Shown: positions 25,719 to 35,356, numbered from the stretch's first letter. The stretch is 64,000 nucleotides of DNA from Burkholderiaceae bacterium (GCA_024235955.1 JACKLJ010000003.1:372001-436000), one strand, 5' to 3'. A program made the numbers and translations. The notes: a model not told the origin generated them from the sequence alone.

Positions 25719-26831
25719 TCAATGGCGGGAATGCGCCACCAGCCAGCGGGCGATCTTCGGCCAGTGCTCGCGCAGCGTGCGCGCGCCCATGAACAGGCCA
25801 ATGTGGCCGCCGGGCACGGTCTGCTCGACGATCTTTTCGGGCGGGGTGCCGAGCAGGCCGCGCGCCGCCAGCACCTGCTCGGGGGTGGTGATGTCGTCCG
25901 CCGCACCGGCCAGCAGGTAGGCCGGGCAGGTGATGCTGCGCAGGCTCAGCGTGCGGCCGAGGCCGACGAAGCGCCCGTGGGCCAGGTCGTTGTTCTTGAA
26001 GAGGTGCTCGATGGCCTGCAGGTACCAGCGGCCGGGCAGGTCGATCGGGTTCTCGTACCAGCGCTCGAACACCTCGCGCTTGGCCACGTAGGCCGGGTCG
26101 TCGATGTGCTCGTACAGGTCCAGGTGCTCCTTGAAGTAGTGCTCGTCCGGGTGCATGCCCTTCCAGCCCTGCAGCATGAAGCGGCCGCGCATCAGCCCGC
26201 CGCCGGCCTGCACCAGGTCTTCGTAGAAAGACAGTGGCGTGGCGTGCGCCATGCGCTTGATGGGGCCGTCGCCTGCGTCGGTGTCGACCGGCGTGCCCGC
26301 CAGCACCAGCGCGTTCACCTTTTCCGGAAAGCGCGCCGCCAGCATGGCCGACAGCCAGCCGCCCTGGCAAAGGCCGACCAGGTTGACGCGTCCGCCCAGG
26401 TCGTCCACCGCCACCAGCAGATCGGCCACGTAGTTGTCGATGTCCAGGTCCTTCATGTCGGGTGTGGCGCTCTTCCAGTCGGTCAGCGCCACGTGGCCGA
26501 TGCCGTGATCCAGCAGCGTCTGCACCAGGCTCTGGCCGGGGGCGAAGTCGGCGATGGTGGCGGTGTGGCCGGCATGCGGCGCGTCGACCAGCGTCGGCAC
26601 GCCGGCGGCGCCGGGCTTGCCGTAGTCGCGCAGCGTCATGCTGCGCAGCTCCATGCGCACCCGGTTGGGCGTGGCCAGCACCGGCTTCAGGCCGCCGTGC
26701 AGCTTCAGGTCTTCGGCGACGAACTTGAGGTTGCGGGCGACCAGCTCCGCGCCTTCGGACATCAGCTGGGTGGCCAGCTGCATCGGCCAGAACGCCGGCA
26801 CGGCAGAGGGGATCTTGGTGGGCTGGGTCAT
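25719..26831 (-). CDS. PhaC-like alpha/beta hydrolase (polyhydroxyalkanoate synthase/depolymerase superfamily)
   Basis: 370 aa. The lipase-like box is GLCQGG, with cysteine as predicted nucleophile as in PHA synthases; catalytic Asp is expected in LLAGAADDITTPEQV and His in VPGGHIGLFMG. Also PhaC-like are HVALTDWKSATPD and ENPIDLPGRWYL. The length fits a class III PhaC subunit, but no phaE partner is adjacent, so a different acyl-transfer or hydrolysis role is possible. No signal peptide. The ATG at 26831 is used. Confidence 0.75.
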   Translation of the reverse strand: MTQPTKIPSAVPAFWPMQLATQLMSEGAELVARNLKFVAEDLKLHGGLKPVLATPNRVRMELRSMTLRDYGKPGAAGVPTLVDAPHAGHTATIADFAPGQSLVQTLLDHGIGHVALTDWKSATPDMKDLDIDNYVADLLVAVDDLGGRVNLVGLCQGGWLSAMLAARFPEKVNALVLAGTPVDTDAGDGPIKRMAHATPLSFYEDLVQAGGGLMRGRFMLQGWKGMHPDEHYFKEHLDLYEHIDDPAYVAKREVFERWYENPIDLPGRWYLQAIEHLFKNNDLAHGRFVGLGRTLSLRSITCPAYLLAGAADDITTPEQVLAARGLLGTPPEKIVEQTVPGGHIGLFMGARTLREHWPKIARWLVAHSRH

Positions 26832-26943
26832 GGGGAAGGCTCGGTCGATGAAACACCGCGCTTGTCACGCAGGCCGTGCGCTGCAGGTCAACCGAGTATG
26901 CGCCGATCGCCGTTGGAGCGCCGGTGCCGTGCGGCGCGCCCGC

Positions 26944-28587
26944 TTACTGCAGCGCCCGCAGCCGCTCCACGTGCGCCAGCATGGAGCGCTTGGCCAGCGG
27001 CCAGACGCGCTCGGGCACGTCGTCGTAGGCCAGCGCCACCCAGTCGTCCATGCTGCCTTCGGGCCTGGCCTGCATGGCGGCCAGGATCTTGGCTTCGCGC
27101 GCCAGCCGGTGCGCCTTCAGCCGGGCGATCTGGCCGGCGGCGTCGCCCAGCACGTAGCCGTGCGCGGGCAGGATGAAGCGCAGGTCTTCCCCGGCGCACA
27201 GGTGCGCCAGCCGGTCCAGCGAATCGAGATAGGCGGTCATGTCGCCGTCGGGCGGATCGACCACGGTGGTGCTGCCGTTGAGGATGTGGTCGCCGGAGAA
27301 CAGCAGGCCGTCTTCCTCCAGCACCAGGCAGAGGTGGTTGGCGGCGTGGCCGGGCGTGTGCACGGCCCGCAGGGTGTGGGTGATTTCGTGTCCTGGCCGG
27401 CTTGAATGCAGTGCAACCAGCTCATTGTTTTGTAGCGGCAGGTCGGGCGTGAACGCGCTCGCCGCCCGCGCCGTGGGGGCCGAGGGCAGGCCCAGGATGG
27501 GCGGTTTCGGATCGGCGCACATGGCCTGCAGGGGCTTCGCGCCGGGTGAATGGTCGGGGTGCGAGTGGGTGCAGACGATGGCCTTGATCTGCCCGCCGGC
27601 GGCGCGCCACAGGCGCTCCAGGTGCTCGGCGTCCGCCGGGCCGGGGTCGATGGCCACGTAGCCCGTGTCCGGGTCGCCCACCAGGTAGCTGTTGGTGCCG
27701 GGACCGGTCATGAAGCCGGCGTTGGGCGCGGTGAGGCGCTGCACGTTCTTCAGCAGCGCCACCGGCGCTTCGCTCTGCCAGTCGAGCGCGTGCAGCATCT
27801 GGCCGTCGGGGCAGACCAGTTCCAGCTCGCCGTAGGGCTGCTCGTGCTCCATGTAGCGGGCCTCGTGGCCGGCCAGCAGGCCGGCGCGCGGGCAGCTGGT
27901 CCAGAGCGGCTCGTCGGTGCGTGCGCAGTCCGCCAGAACAGCTTCGACGTTGGCGTATTGCAGCAGGCGTTCCAGCGTGCGGATGGTCGGGAAGATGATG
28001 AAGAAGTGTCCTTCCTTGTGGCGCGCCAGGGCGTCGGCTGGGCGCACCCACACGGGCTCGAACTGCTCGGCCTCGTCGGCCACCGGGGTCTGGCCCTCGG
28101 GCATGCGGGCGACCAGGAAGGGCACGTCGAAGCGGCGCGGCAGGTCGCGGTCGGTGATCCATTGGGCCAGCACGAACACGTCGGCTGCCGCCAGCCAGAG
28201 GCCGCGCGCGGCGGCCTGCGGCAGAAACGGCGCTTTGCGATCCAGCGCCGCCACGTCCTTGGCGGTGGCAGGTGCGCCATCGGGTCGCACGGCCAGCAGC
28301 ACACCCAACTCCTCGAAGCTCTCGCGGATGGCGGCGATGGCCTGCGTCAGGTGCAGGTCGCTTTGCGTGGGGCGGCGCGTGGCCTGACCATGAGCCTGCG
28401 CATCCGCCGCGTCGATGCCGCCGCCAGGAAACACGTAGGCGCCGGGCGCGAAACTGGCGGTGAGCGAGCGGCGCGTCATCAGCACCTCCACGCCCTGCGG
28501 CGAGTCGCGCAGCAGCAGGACGGTGGCGGCGGGGCGGACCGGCGCGGGCTCGCGCTGGGGATGGATCAGCTGGCTGGGGCGGGGCAT
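26944..28587 (-). CDS. Nudix hydrolase fused to metallo-beta-lactamase-fold hydrolase
   Basis: About 547 aa. The N-terminal domain (about 15-230) is Nudix-like: RPAATVLLLRDSPQGVEVLM, AYVFPGGGID and a Nudix box half AIRESFEELGVLL. The C-terminal domain (about 255-547) is a metallo-beta-lactamase fold similar to LACTB2-type nucleases: GPGTNSYLVG, HSHPDHSPG, VHTPGHAANHLCL, FSGDHILNGS and LPAHGYV. This combined architecture is known in Burkholderiales. Substrates cannot be deduced; a nucleotide or CoA substrate for the Nudix part is family knowledge. An in-frame ATG at 28608 is an alternative start. Confidence 0.85.
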   Translation of the reverse strand: MPRPSQLIHPQREPAPVRPAATVLLLRDSPQGVEVLMTRRSLTASFAPGAYVFPGGGIDAADAQAHGQATRRPTQSDLHLTQAIAAIRESFEELGVLLAVRPDGAPATAKDVAALDRKAPFLPQAAARGLWLAAADVFVLAQWITDRDLPRRFDVPFLVARMPEGQTPVADEAEQFEPVWVRPADALARHKEGHFFIIFPTIRTLERLLQYANVEAVLADCARTDEPLWTSCPRAGLLAGHEARYMEHEQPYGELELVCPDGQMLHALDWQSEAPVALLKNVQRLTAPNAGFMTGPGTNSYLVGDPDTGYVAIDPGPADAEHLERLWRAAGGQIKAIVCTHSHPDHSPGAKPLQAMCADPKPPILGLPSAPTARAASAFTPDLPLQNNELVALHSSRPGHEITHTLRAVHTPGHAANHLCLVLEEDGLLFSGDHILNGSTTVVDPPDGDMTAYLDSLDRLAHLCAGEDLRFILPAHGYVLGDAAGQIARLKAHRLAREAKILAAMQARPEGSMDDWVALAYDDVPERVWPLAKRSMLAHVERLRALQ

Positions 28588-28688
28588 GGGGCCATTATGG
28601 GCCGCCATGCGCTGCCGCCGAACGGCGTCAGGACACGCCACCAGCCTGAAGGAAGCCCGCCAACGAGGTTCGTCGGCGGGTCAAGGGC

Positions 28689-29354
28689 TTAGCGTTCGCG
28701 CCGACGCGAAAAGCCCACTGCAACCAAGCCCAAAACGCCGCTCAAGAGGATCAATGCCCACTGGGAAAGGGTCGGGACCGGAGCAATCGCCCCTGGCGCT
28801 GGTGGAGCCGTTACCGCGCTGCCTGTCACGGTGATCGCAAAGTTGGCGCCGCCATTCAACGCCCACGGACCCGCTGGGGGGGTTGTGGCATCGTCGGTGT
28901 GGGTCAGCGGGCTGGACGTCGGGGCAGTGCCGAAGTTCCAGGCAATATCGCAATTGCCGGTGCCATTCGTTGACGCAACAATCCAGTAGCGAGTCGAGGC
29001 GCTGAGTGCTACTGGCGTGGTCGGCGTCAGCGTTACCGGGGCCGCCCCGCCGGTACCAAGTGTGGCAGTTCCCAAAGCAGCCACGGGAGAACCAGGCAAA
29101 CCACTTGCGTCGCTGTACAGCGACACCACGAGATTGGACGCGCTGAAACTCGTCACATTGAGGGTGACGCTGGAAATCTGGTAGGTGGGACTGGCCGGCG
29201 TGGTGACCTCGGTTGCAGCGTTTTGCCCTGTGGGGGAAAGACACGACGAACCCGTGGACGGGCTTGATTGATACAGCGTCGTCTGGGCTTGAACTGCTCC
29301 GGTGCCAAGAAGCGCCAGCAACAAACCGCAAAACAAGGAGCGAACGGAACGCAT
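28689..29354 (-). CDS. IPTL-CTERM sorting-domain exported protein
   Basis: 221 aa. A Sec signal peptide (RSLFCGLLLALLGTGAVQAQ) is followed by a Thr/Ser/Ala-rich beta-type domain and a C-terminal VPTLSQWALILLSGVLG plus SRRRER, which is the IPTL-CTERM tripartite signal recognised by an exosortase-like system. GGGAGAA upstream fixes the ATG at 29354. Expected to be exported and sorted to the cell surface. No exosortase is in this window. The gene is noticeably less GC-rich than its neighbours. Confidence 0.85.
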   Translation of the reverse strand: MRSVRSLFCGLLLALLGTGAVQAQTTLYQSSPSTGSSCLSPTGQNAATEVTTPASPTYQISSVTLNVTSFSASNLVVSLYSDASGLPGSPVAALGTATLGTGGAAPVTLTPTTPVALSASTRYWIVASTNGTGNCDIAWNFGTAPTSSPLTHTDDATTPPAGPWALNGGANFAITVTGSAVTAPPAPGAIAPVPTLSQWALILLSGVLGLVAVGFSRRRER

Positions 29355-29675
29355 GAGGTTCTCCCGTAAAACACGCTTCACACAAAGTGTGTGATATTGA
29401 AAAAAATTATATGGCCGCCATCGCCTTGACGGGCATCAAAGGCGTTGTTTGCAAGCGACGTTGAACTCCCGGCCAGGGGATGGACGCCATCGTCTGAATA
29501 GGGTAGCGGCTTCCGCAATGAAGTTGCTGCAAAGTGTCTCGTTGGATCCAAGGCTGTTCGTATGAGCCAATTGGGAGAGTTCCCGATTTGCTTCGCAGGC
29601 TCGGTTTGCGAGATATGGGCCGTGCAGCGTACGGCAGAGTAGGATTCAAAGCCAGCCCTATTTGAACGCCTCCCC
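29355..29675. other. Gene-free interval of lower GC upstream of RAYT
   Basis: Holds the promoter side of the IPTL-CTERM gene, an AT-rich stretch at 29395-29412 and no convincing coding frame. The remaining sequence up to the transposase has no recognised feature; it may belong to the unit carrying the transposase. Confidence 0.5.
29378..29394. promoter_or_regulatory. Inverted repeat upstream of the IPTL-CTERM gene
   Basis: TCACACA at 29378-29384, AAG spacer, TGTGTGA at 29388-29394: perfect 7-nt arms, 24 nt upstream of the ATG at 29354. It could be an operator or a leader hairpin. Confidence 0.35.
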
Positions 29676-30380
29676 TTGGCCCGCCAACCCCGCCTCACCG
29701 TTCCGGGTTATCCCCACCACGTGATTCAGCGCGGCAACAACCGCCAGGCCATCTTTCTGGATGACGAGGACCGTCGGCGCTGGCTGGAACTGCTGCGCGA
29801 ACAGGCCGCCATCCATGGTGTGGCCGTCCATGCCTACGTGCTGATGGGCAACCACGTGCACCTGCTGCTGACGCCGGAGACGCAGGATGGCCTGCCGCGC
29901 ATGATGCAGGCGATCGGGCGGCTCTACGTGCGGGGCTTCAACCAGCGCCACGGACGGACCGGCACGCTGTGGGAGGGGCGCTACCGCAGCACGCTGATCG
30001 AGGCCGAGCGCTACCTGCTGGCCTGCATGGCGTACATCGACCTCAACCCGGTGCGTGCCGGCATAGTGACGGCGCCGGCGGATTTTCCCTGGTCCAGCCA
30101 TGCGCACTACGTGGGTCTGCGCCAGGAAGCGTGGCTTTCACCTCATGCCCTGTACTGGGCCATGGGCAATACACCGTTTGCCCGTGAGCAGGCCTACGCC
30201 AAACTGGTGCAGGGTGCGCCCGGCAGCCGACCTCAGGCAGAACTGGCCAAAGCCGTGCACAGCCGCAGTGCACTGGGTAACAGCGCGTTCATCGCCGACC
30301 TCGAAGAAGTCGCCAGGCGCCCAGTGGCGGCGCGGCGGCCTGGGCGGCCGCGACGCACTGTTTCCAGTACTGATGCCTGA
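29676..30380 (+). CDS. REP-associated tyrosine transposase (RAYT, Y1_Tnp/IS200-like)
   Basis: 234 aa. HUH-type single-strand transposase domain: PRLTVPGYPHHVIQRGNNRQ, the metal-binding HVH in VLMGNHVHLLL and the tyrosine-containing helix RYLLACMAYIDLNPVRAGIV. RAYTs are single-copy, vertically kept transposases that move or maintain REP palindromes rather than themselves. The start appears to be TTG at 29676. Downstream DNA (30460-30485, GTGATCTGACCCCGATTT) is a motif often seen next to RAYT genes. Whether any repeat family in this window is its substrate is unknown. Confidence 0.88.
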   Translation: MARQPRLTVPGYPHHVIQRGNNRQAIFLDDEDRRRWLELLREQAAIHGVAVHAYVLMGNHVHLLLTPETQDGLPRMMQAIGRLYVRGFNQRHGRTGTLWEGRYRSTLIEAERYLLACMAYIDLNPVRAGIVTAPADFPWSSHAHYVGLRQEAWLSPHALYWAMGNTPFAREQAYAKLVQGAPGSRPQAELAKAVHSRSALGNSAFIADLEEVARRPVAARRPGRPRRTVSSTDA

Positions 30381-30563
30381 TTAAGGCGCATCCATCATCG
30401 GCACTCTGCTATCGATTTGATGCGTCCCTATTTAATTAATGGCTTTTAGATGGTTCAATTAAATTGTGATCTGACCCCGATTTAAAGTGCTTGGCACGGA
30501 TGCTGCAGTGCACTATGCTCGCCGGTCCAACGGAATTTTCCAGAAAACGAGCAGGAGTGCGCC

Positions 30564-33500
30564 ATGACCACGATGGCAGAACGTCAGGCTATGCAGCAGC
30601 GCGGGCTCTACGACCCGGCACAGGAGCACGACGCGTGCGGCGTCGGCTTCGTGGCCCACATCAAGGGCGAGAAGCGCCACAACATCATCAGTGGCGCGCT
30701 CAAGATCCTGGAAAACCTCGACCATCGGGGCGCCGTGGGTGCCGACCCGCTGATGGGTGATGGCGCCGGCATCCTGATCCAGTTGCCGGATGCGCTCTAC
30801 CGCGAAGAGATGGCCAAGCAGGGGGTGGAACTGCCTCCCCCCGGCGAGTACGGCGTGGGCATGATCTTCCTGCCCAAGGAACACGCCAGCCGCCTGGCCT
30901 GCGAAGAAGAGCTCGAGCGCGCCATCAAGGCCGAAGGCCAGGTGCTGCTGGGCTGGCGCGACGTGCCGGTGAACGGCGATATGCCGATGTCGCCCACGGT
31001 GAAGAAGAAAGAGCCGGTGATCCGCCAGGTGTTCATCGGACGCGGCCACGACGTGATCGTGCAGGACGCGCTGGAGCGCAAGCTGTATGTGATCCGCAAG
31101 ACCGCCAGCGCCGCCATCCAGGGCCTGAAGCTCAAGTACGGCAAAGAGTATTACGTGCCGAGCATGAGCACGCGCACGGTGATCTACAAGGGGCTCCTGC
31201 TGGCCGGCCAGGTGGGCGAGTACTACCTCGACCTGAAGGACGAGCGCTGCGTTTCCGCCCTTGGCCTGGTGCACCAGCGCTTTTCCACCAACACCTTCCC
31301 CGAATGGCCGCTGGCGCACCCCTACCGCATGGTGGCGCACAACGGAGAGATCAACACCGTCAAGGGCAACTACAACTGGATGCGCGCGCGCGAGGGCGTG
31401 ATGAGCTCGCCCGTGCTGGGTGACGACCTGAAGAAGCTCTACCCCATCAGCTTCGCCGACCAGTCCGACACCGCCACCTTCGACAACTGCATCGAGCTGC
31501 TCACCATGGCCGGCTACCCGCTGGCGCAGGCGGCGATGATGATGATCCCTGAGCCGTGGGAGCAGCACACCACCATGGACGAGCGCCGTAAGGCGTTCTA
31601 CGAGTACCACGCCTCCATGCTGGAGCCGTGGGACGGCCCGGCCTCCATCGTGTTCACCGACGGCCGTCAGATCGGCGCCACGCTGGACCGCAACGGCCTG
31701 CGCCCGAGCCGTTACTGCGTGACCGACGACGACCTGGTCATCATGGGCTCAGAATCCGGCGTGCTGCCGGTGCCCGAGCACAAGATCGTGCGCAAGTGGC
31801 GCCTGCAGCCGGGCAAGATGTTCCTGATCGATCTCGAGCAGGGCCGCATGATCGATGACGAGGAGGTGAAGGCCAGCCTCGCCAACGCCAAGCCCTACAA
31901 GCGCTGGATCGAAGACCTGCGCATCCGCCTCGACCAGGTCGAGCAGCCCGTGGCCGGCATGGACGCCGAAGAGCTGCCCATCGACGAGACCGAGCCGCAG
32001 TCCGCCGGCGTCGAGCACACCACGCCCGCGCTGCTGAACCTGCAGCAGGCCTTCGGCTACACGCAGGAGGACATCAAGTTCCTGATGAGCCCCATGGCCG
32101 CCAACGGCGAGGAAGCCATCGGCTCCATGGGCAACGACAGCCCGCTGGCCGTGCTGTCCGACAAGAACAAGCCGCTGTACAGCTACTTCAAGCAGCTGTT
32201 CGCCCAGGTGACCAACCCGCCGATCGACCCGATCCGCGAGGCCATCGTGATGAGCCTGGTGAGCTTCATCGGGCCCAAGCCCAACCTGCTCGACATCAAC
32301 CAGGTCAACCCGCCGCTGCGCCTGGAGGTGAGCCAGCCGGTACTGGACGCGGCCGACATGGCCAAGCTGCACAACATCGCGGCGCACACGCAGGGCAAGT
32401 TCTCCAGCACCGTGCTGGACATCACGTATCCGCTGGCCTGGGGCTCGGAGGGCGTGGAAGCGCGCCTGGCCAGCCTGTGCGCACAGGCGGTGGACGCCAT
32501 CAAGGGCGGCCACAACATCCTGATCATCAGCGACCGTGCCGTGGCACCCGGCCGCGTGGCGATCCAGATGCTGCTGGCCATGTCGGCCATCCACCAGCAC
32601 CTGATCCGCGAAGGCCTGCGCACCAGCGTCGGCCTGGTGGTGGAAACCGGTACCGCGCGCGAAGTGCACCACTTCGCCGTGCTGGCCGGCTACGGCGCCG
32701 AGGCCGTGCACCCGTGGCTGGCCATGGACACCATCGCCGCCATGCACAAGGACCTGCCGGGCGACCTGTCCAGCAAGAAGGCGGTCGCCAACTACGTCAA
32801 GGCGATCGGCAAGGGCCTGTCCAAGATCATGTCCAAGATGGGCGTGAGCACCTACATGAGCTACTGCGGCGCCCAGCTGTTCGAGGCCATCGGCCTGAAC
32901 AGCGAGACCGTCAGCAAGTACTTCACCGGCACGCCAAGCCGTGTGGAAGGCCTGGGCGTGTTCGAGATCGCCGAGGAGGCCTTCCGCCGCCACAAGGCCG
33001 CGTTCGGCAACGATCCGGTGCTGGCCACCATGCTCGACGCAGGCGGTGAGTACGCCTGGCGCACGCGCGGCGAAGAGCACATGTGGACGCCCGACGCCAT
33101 CGCCAAGCTGCAGCACAGCACGCGCTCCAACAACTTCAGCACCTACAAGGAATACGCGCAGCTCATCAACGACCAGAGCAAGCGCCTGATGACGCTGCGC
33201 GGCCTGTTCGAGTTCAAGGTCGATCCGGCCAAGGCCATCCCGATTGACGAGGTGGAGTCCGCCAGCGCCATCGTCAAGCGCTTCGCCACGGGCGCCATGT
33301 CGCTAGGCTCGATCTCCACCGAGGCGCATGCCACGCTGGCCGTGGCCATGAACCGCATCGGCGGCAAGAGCAACACCGGCGAGGGTGGCGAGGACCAGCG
33401 CCGCTATCGCAACGAGCTCAAGGGTATCGCGATCAAGCAGGGCGAGACACTGGCCTCGGTGATCGGCAGCGACGTGGTCGAGGTGGATATCCCGCTGAAG

Positions 33501-35342
33501 GCCGGCGACAGCCTGCGCTCCAAGATCAAGCAGGTGGCTTCCGGGCGCTTCGGCGTCACGGCCGAGTACCTGGCCAGCGCCGACCAGATCCAGATCAAGA
33601 TGGCCCAGGGCGCCAAGCCTGGCGAGGGCGGCCAGCTGCCGGGCGGCAAGGTGTCCGACTACATCGGCAAGCTCCGCCACAGCGTGCCGGGCGTGGGCCT
33701 GATCAGCCCGCCGCCGCACCACGACATCTACTCGATCGAGGATCTGGCGCAGCTGATCCACGACCTGAAGAACGTGTCGCCGCACAGCGACATCAGCGTC
33801 AAGCTGGTGAGCGAGATCGGCGTCGGCACCATCGCCGCGGGCGTGGCCAAGTGCAAGGCCGACCACGTGGTGATCGCCGGCCACGACGGCGGCACCGGCG
33901 CCTCGCCTTGGTCGAGCATCAAGCACGCCGGCAGCCCCTGGGAGATCGGCCTGGCCGAGACCCAGCAGACCCTGGTGCTGAACCGCCTGCGCGGCCGCAT
34001 CCGCGTGCAGACCGACGGCCAGATGAAGACCGGCCGCGACGTCGCCATCGGCGCGCTGCTGGGCGCCGACGAGTTCGGCTTCGCCACCGCGCCGCTGGTG
34101 GTCGAGGGCTGCATCATGATGCGCAAATGCCACCTCAACACCTGCCCGGTGGGCGTGGCCACGCAGGACCCGGTGCTGCGCGCCAAGTTCAGCGGCCAGC
34201 CCGAGCACGTGGTCAACTACTTCTTCTTCGTCGCCGAGGAAGTGCGCCAGATCATGGCGCAGCTGGGCCTGCGCAGCTTCGACGAGATGATCGGCCGCAG
34301 CGACCTGCTCGACATGCGCAAGGGCGTCGAGCACTGGAAGGCCCGCGGGCTCGATTTCACGCGCCTGCTGGCCCGCCCCGAAGTGCCCGACGAAGTGCCG
34401 CGCCGCCACGTCGACGTGCAGGACCACGGCCTGGCCAAGGCCCTGGACCACCGCCTCATCGAGAAGGCCAGGCCGGCCATCGAGAAGGGCGAGTCGGTCA
34501 AGATCATGGACACCGCGCGCAACGTCAACCGCTCGGTCGGCGCCATGCTTTCGGGTGCCGTGACCAAGGTGCACCCCGACGGCCTGCCGGACGACACCAT
34601 CCGCATCCAGCTGGAAGGCGTGGGCGGCCAGAGCTTCGGCGCCTTCCTGTGCAACGGCATCACCATGTTCCTGATCGGTGACGCCAACGACTACACCGGC
34701 AAGGGCCTTTCGGGCGGACGCGTGGCCATCCGCCCGAGCCTGGATTTCCGCGGCGTGGCGCACCAGAACATCATCGTCGGCAACACGGTGATGTACGGCG
34801 CCACCAGCGGCGAGGCCTACTTCGCCGGTGTGGCCGGCGAGCGCTTCGCGGTGCGCCTGTCGGGTGCCACCGCGGTGGTCGAAGGCACCGGCGACCACGG
34901 CTGCGAATACATGACCGGCGGCACCGTGGCCGTGCTGGGCAAGACCGGGCGCAACTTCGCGGCCGGCATGTCCGGCGGCGTGGCCTACGTGTACGACGAC
35001 GACGGCCAGTTCGCCAAGCGCTGCAACATGTCGATGGTGAGCCTGGAGAAGGTGCTGTCCGCGGCCGAGCAGAAGGCGAGCATGGACCCCGGCATCTGGC
35101 ACCGCGGCCAGACCGACGAGGAGCAGCTCAAGAAGCTGCTCGACGACCACCTGCGCTGGACCGGCAGCCGCCGTGCCCGTGAGTTGCTGGACGACTGGGA
35201 AGCCACCCGCGCCCGCTTCGTCAAGGTCTTCCCCAACGAGTACAAGCGTGCGCTGGGCGAGATTCATCAGAAAAAACAGGCTGCAGCCAAGGCGCAGCAA
35301 GCGCAGGCAGCTAGCAAAAAAGCAGCTGTGCCGGCCAAGTGA
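30564..35342 (+). CDS. gltB: Glutamate synthase (NADPH) large subunit
   Basis: 1592 aa, close to the usual length. The class II glutamine amidotransferase nucleophile is C25 in EHDACGVGF; the first 24 residues would be removed. The FMN-binding synthase domain contains GHDGGTGASPWSSIKHAG and the [3Fe-4S] cysteines in CIMMRKCHLNTCPVGV. The C-terminal beta-helix (GGXXXA repeats such as GKGLSGGRVAIRPS) is complete. It makes glutamate from glutamine and 2-oxoglutarate with GltD. The ATG is preceded by AGCAGGAG. The last 23 codons form a Lys/Ala/Gln tail that overlaps a family A repeat-like sequence. GltD follows after 14 nt. Confidence 0.97.
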   Translation: MTTMAERQAMQQRGLYDPAQEHDACGVGFVAHIKGEKRHNIISGALKILENLDHRGAVGADPLMGDGAGILIQLPDALYREEMAKQGVELPPPGEYGVGMIFLPKEHASRLACEEELERAIKAEGQVLLGWRDVPVNGDMPMSPTVKKKEPVIRQVFIGRGHDVIVQDALERKLYVIRKTASAAIQGLKLKYGKEYYVPSMSTRTVIYKGLLLAGQVGEYYLDLKDERCVSALGLVHQRFSTNTFPEWPLAHPYRMVAHNGEINTVKGNYNWMRAREGVMSSPVLGDDLKKLYPISFADQSDTATFDNCIELLTMAGYPLAQAAMMMIPEPWEQHTTMDERRKAFYEYHASMLEPWDGPASIVFTDGRQIGATLDRNGLRPSRYCVTDDDLVIMGSESGVLPVPEHKIVRKWRLQPGKMFLIDLEQGRMIDDEEVKASLANAKPYKRWIEDLRIRLDQVEQPVAGMDAEELPIDETEPQSAGVEHTTPALLNLQQAFGYTQEDIKFLMSPMAANGEEAIGSMGNDSPLAVLSDKNKPLYSYFKQLFAQVTNPPIDPIREAIVMSLVSFIGPKPNLLDINQVNPPLRLEVSQPVLDAADMAKLHNIAAHTQGKFSSTVLDITYPLAWGSEGVEARLASLCAQAVDAIKGGHNILIISDRAVAPGRVAIQMLLAMSAIHQHLIREGLRTSVGLVVETGTAREVHHFAVLAGYGAEAVHPWLAMDTIAAMHKDLPGDLSSKKAVANYVKAIGKGLSKIMSKMGVSTYMSYCGAQLFEAIGLNSETVSKYFTGTPSRVEGLGVFEIAEEAFRRHKAAFGNDPVLATMLDAGGEYAWRTRGEEHMWTPDAIAKLQHSTRSNNFSTYKEYAQLINDQSKRLMTLRGLFEFKVDPAKAIPIDEVESASAIVKRFATGAMSLGSISTEAHATLAVAMNRIGGKSNTGEGGEDQRRYRNELKGIAIKQGETLASVIGSDVVEVDIPLKAGDSLRSKIKQVASGRFGVTAEYLASADQIQIKMAQGAKPGEGGQLPGGKVSDYIGKLRHSVPGVGLISPPPHHDIYSIEDLAQLIHDLKNVSPHSDISVKLVSEIGVGTIAAGVAKCKADHVVIAGHDGGTGASPWSSIKHAGSPWEIGLAETQQTLVLNRLRGRIRVQTDGQMKTGRDVAIGALLGADEFGFATAPLVVEGCIMMRKCHLNTCPVGVATQDPVLRAKFSGQPEHVVNYFFFVAEEVRQIMAQLGLRSFDEMIGRSDLLDMRKGVEHWKARGLDFTRLLARPEVPDEVPRRHVDVQDHGLAKALDHRLIEKARPAIEKGESVKIMDTARNVNRSVGAMLSGAVTKVHPDGLPDDTIRIQLEGVGGQSFGAFLCNGITMFLIGDANDYTGKGLSGGRVAIRPSLDFRGVAHQNIIVGNTVMYGATSGEAYFAGVAGERFAVRLSGATAVVEGTGDHGCEYMTGGTVAVLGKTGRNFAAGMSGGVAYVYDDDGQFAKRCNMSMVSLEKVLSAAEQKASMDPGIWHRGQTDEEQLKKLLDDHLRWTGSRRARELLDDWEATRARFVKVFPNEYKRALGEIHQKKQAAAKAQQAQAASKKAAVPAK
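35277..35316 (+). repeat. Family A-like repeat inside gltB (C-terminal tail)
   Basis: GGCTGCAGCC and GCGCAGGCAGCTA are separated by exactly 12 nt, as in copy 2 at 7108. Here the sequence is read as codons for QAAAKAQQAQAAS at the GltB C-terminus. The middle 12 nt differ from consensus, so common descent is likely but not certain. Confidence 0.5.
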
Positions 35343-35356
35343 GAGGATGAGGAATC

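Noticed and set aside
24024..27176. Very long plus-strand open frame (over 1000 codons) across the M48, YjgN and PhaC-like region
   Set aside because: It is the antisense of well-supported minus-strand genes. The translation is Arg/Gln/His/Gly-rich low complexity with no family motif, typical of shadow frames in high-GC DNA.
29676..30380. Considered as a full IS200/IS605 insertion sequence
   Set aside because: No second gene or IS-type ends were seen, and the protein fits the single-copy RAYT branch better.
33303..35300. Long minus-strand frame within gltB
   Set aside because: Complement of the conserved FMN/Fe-S domain of GltB; its translation has shadow-type composition.
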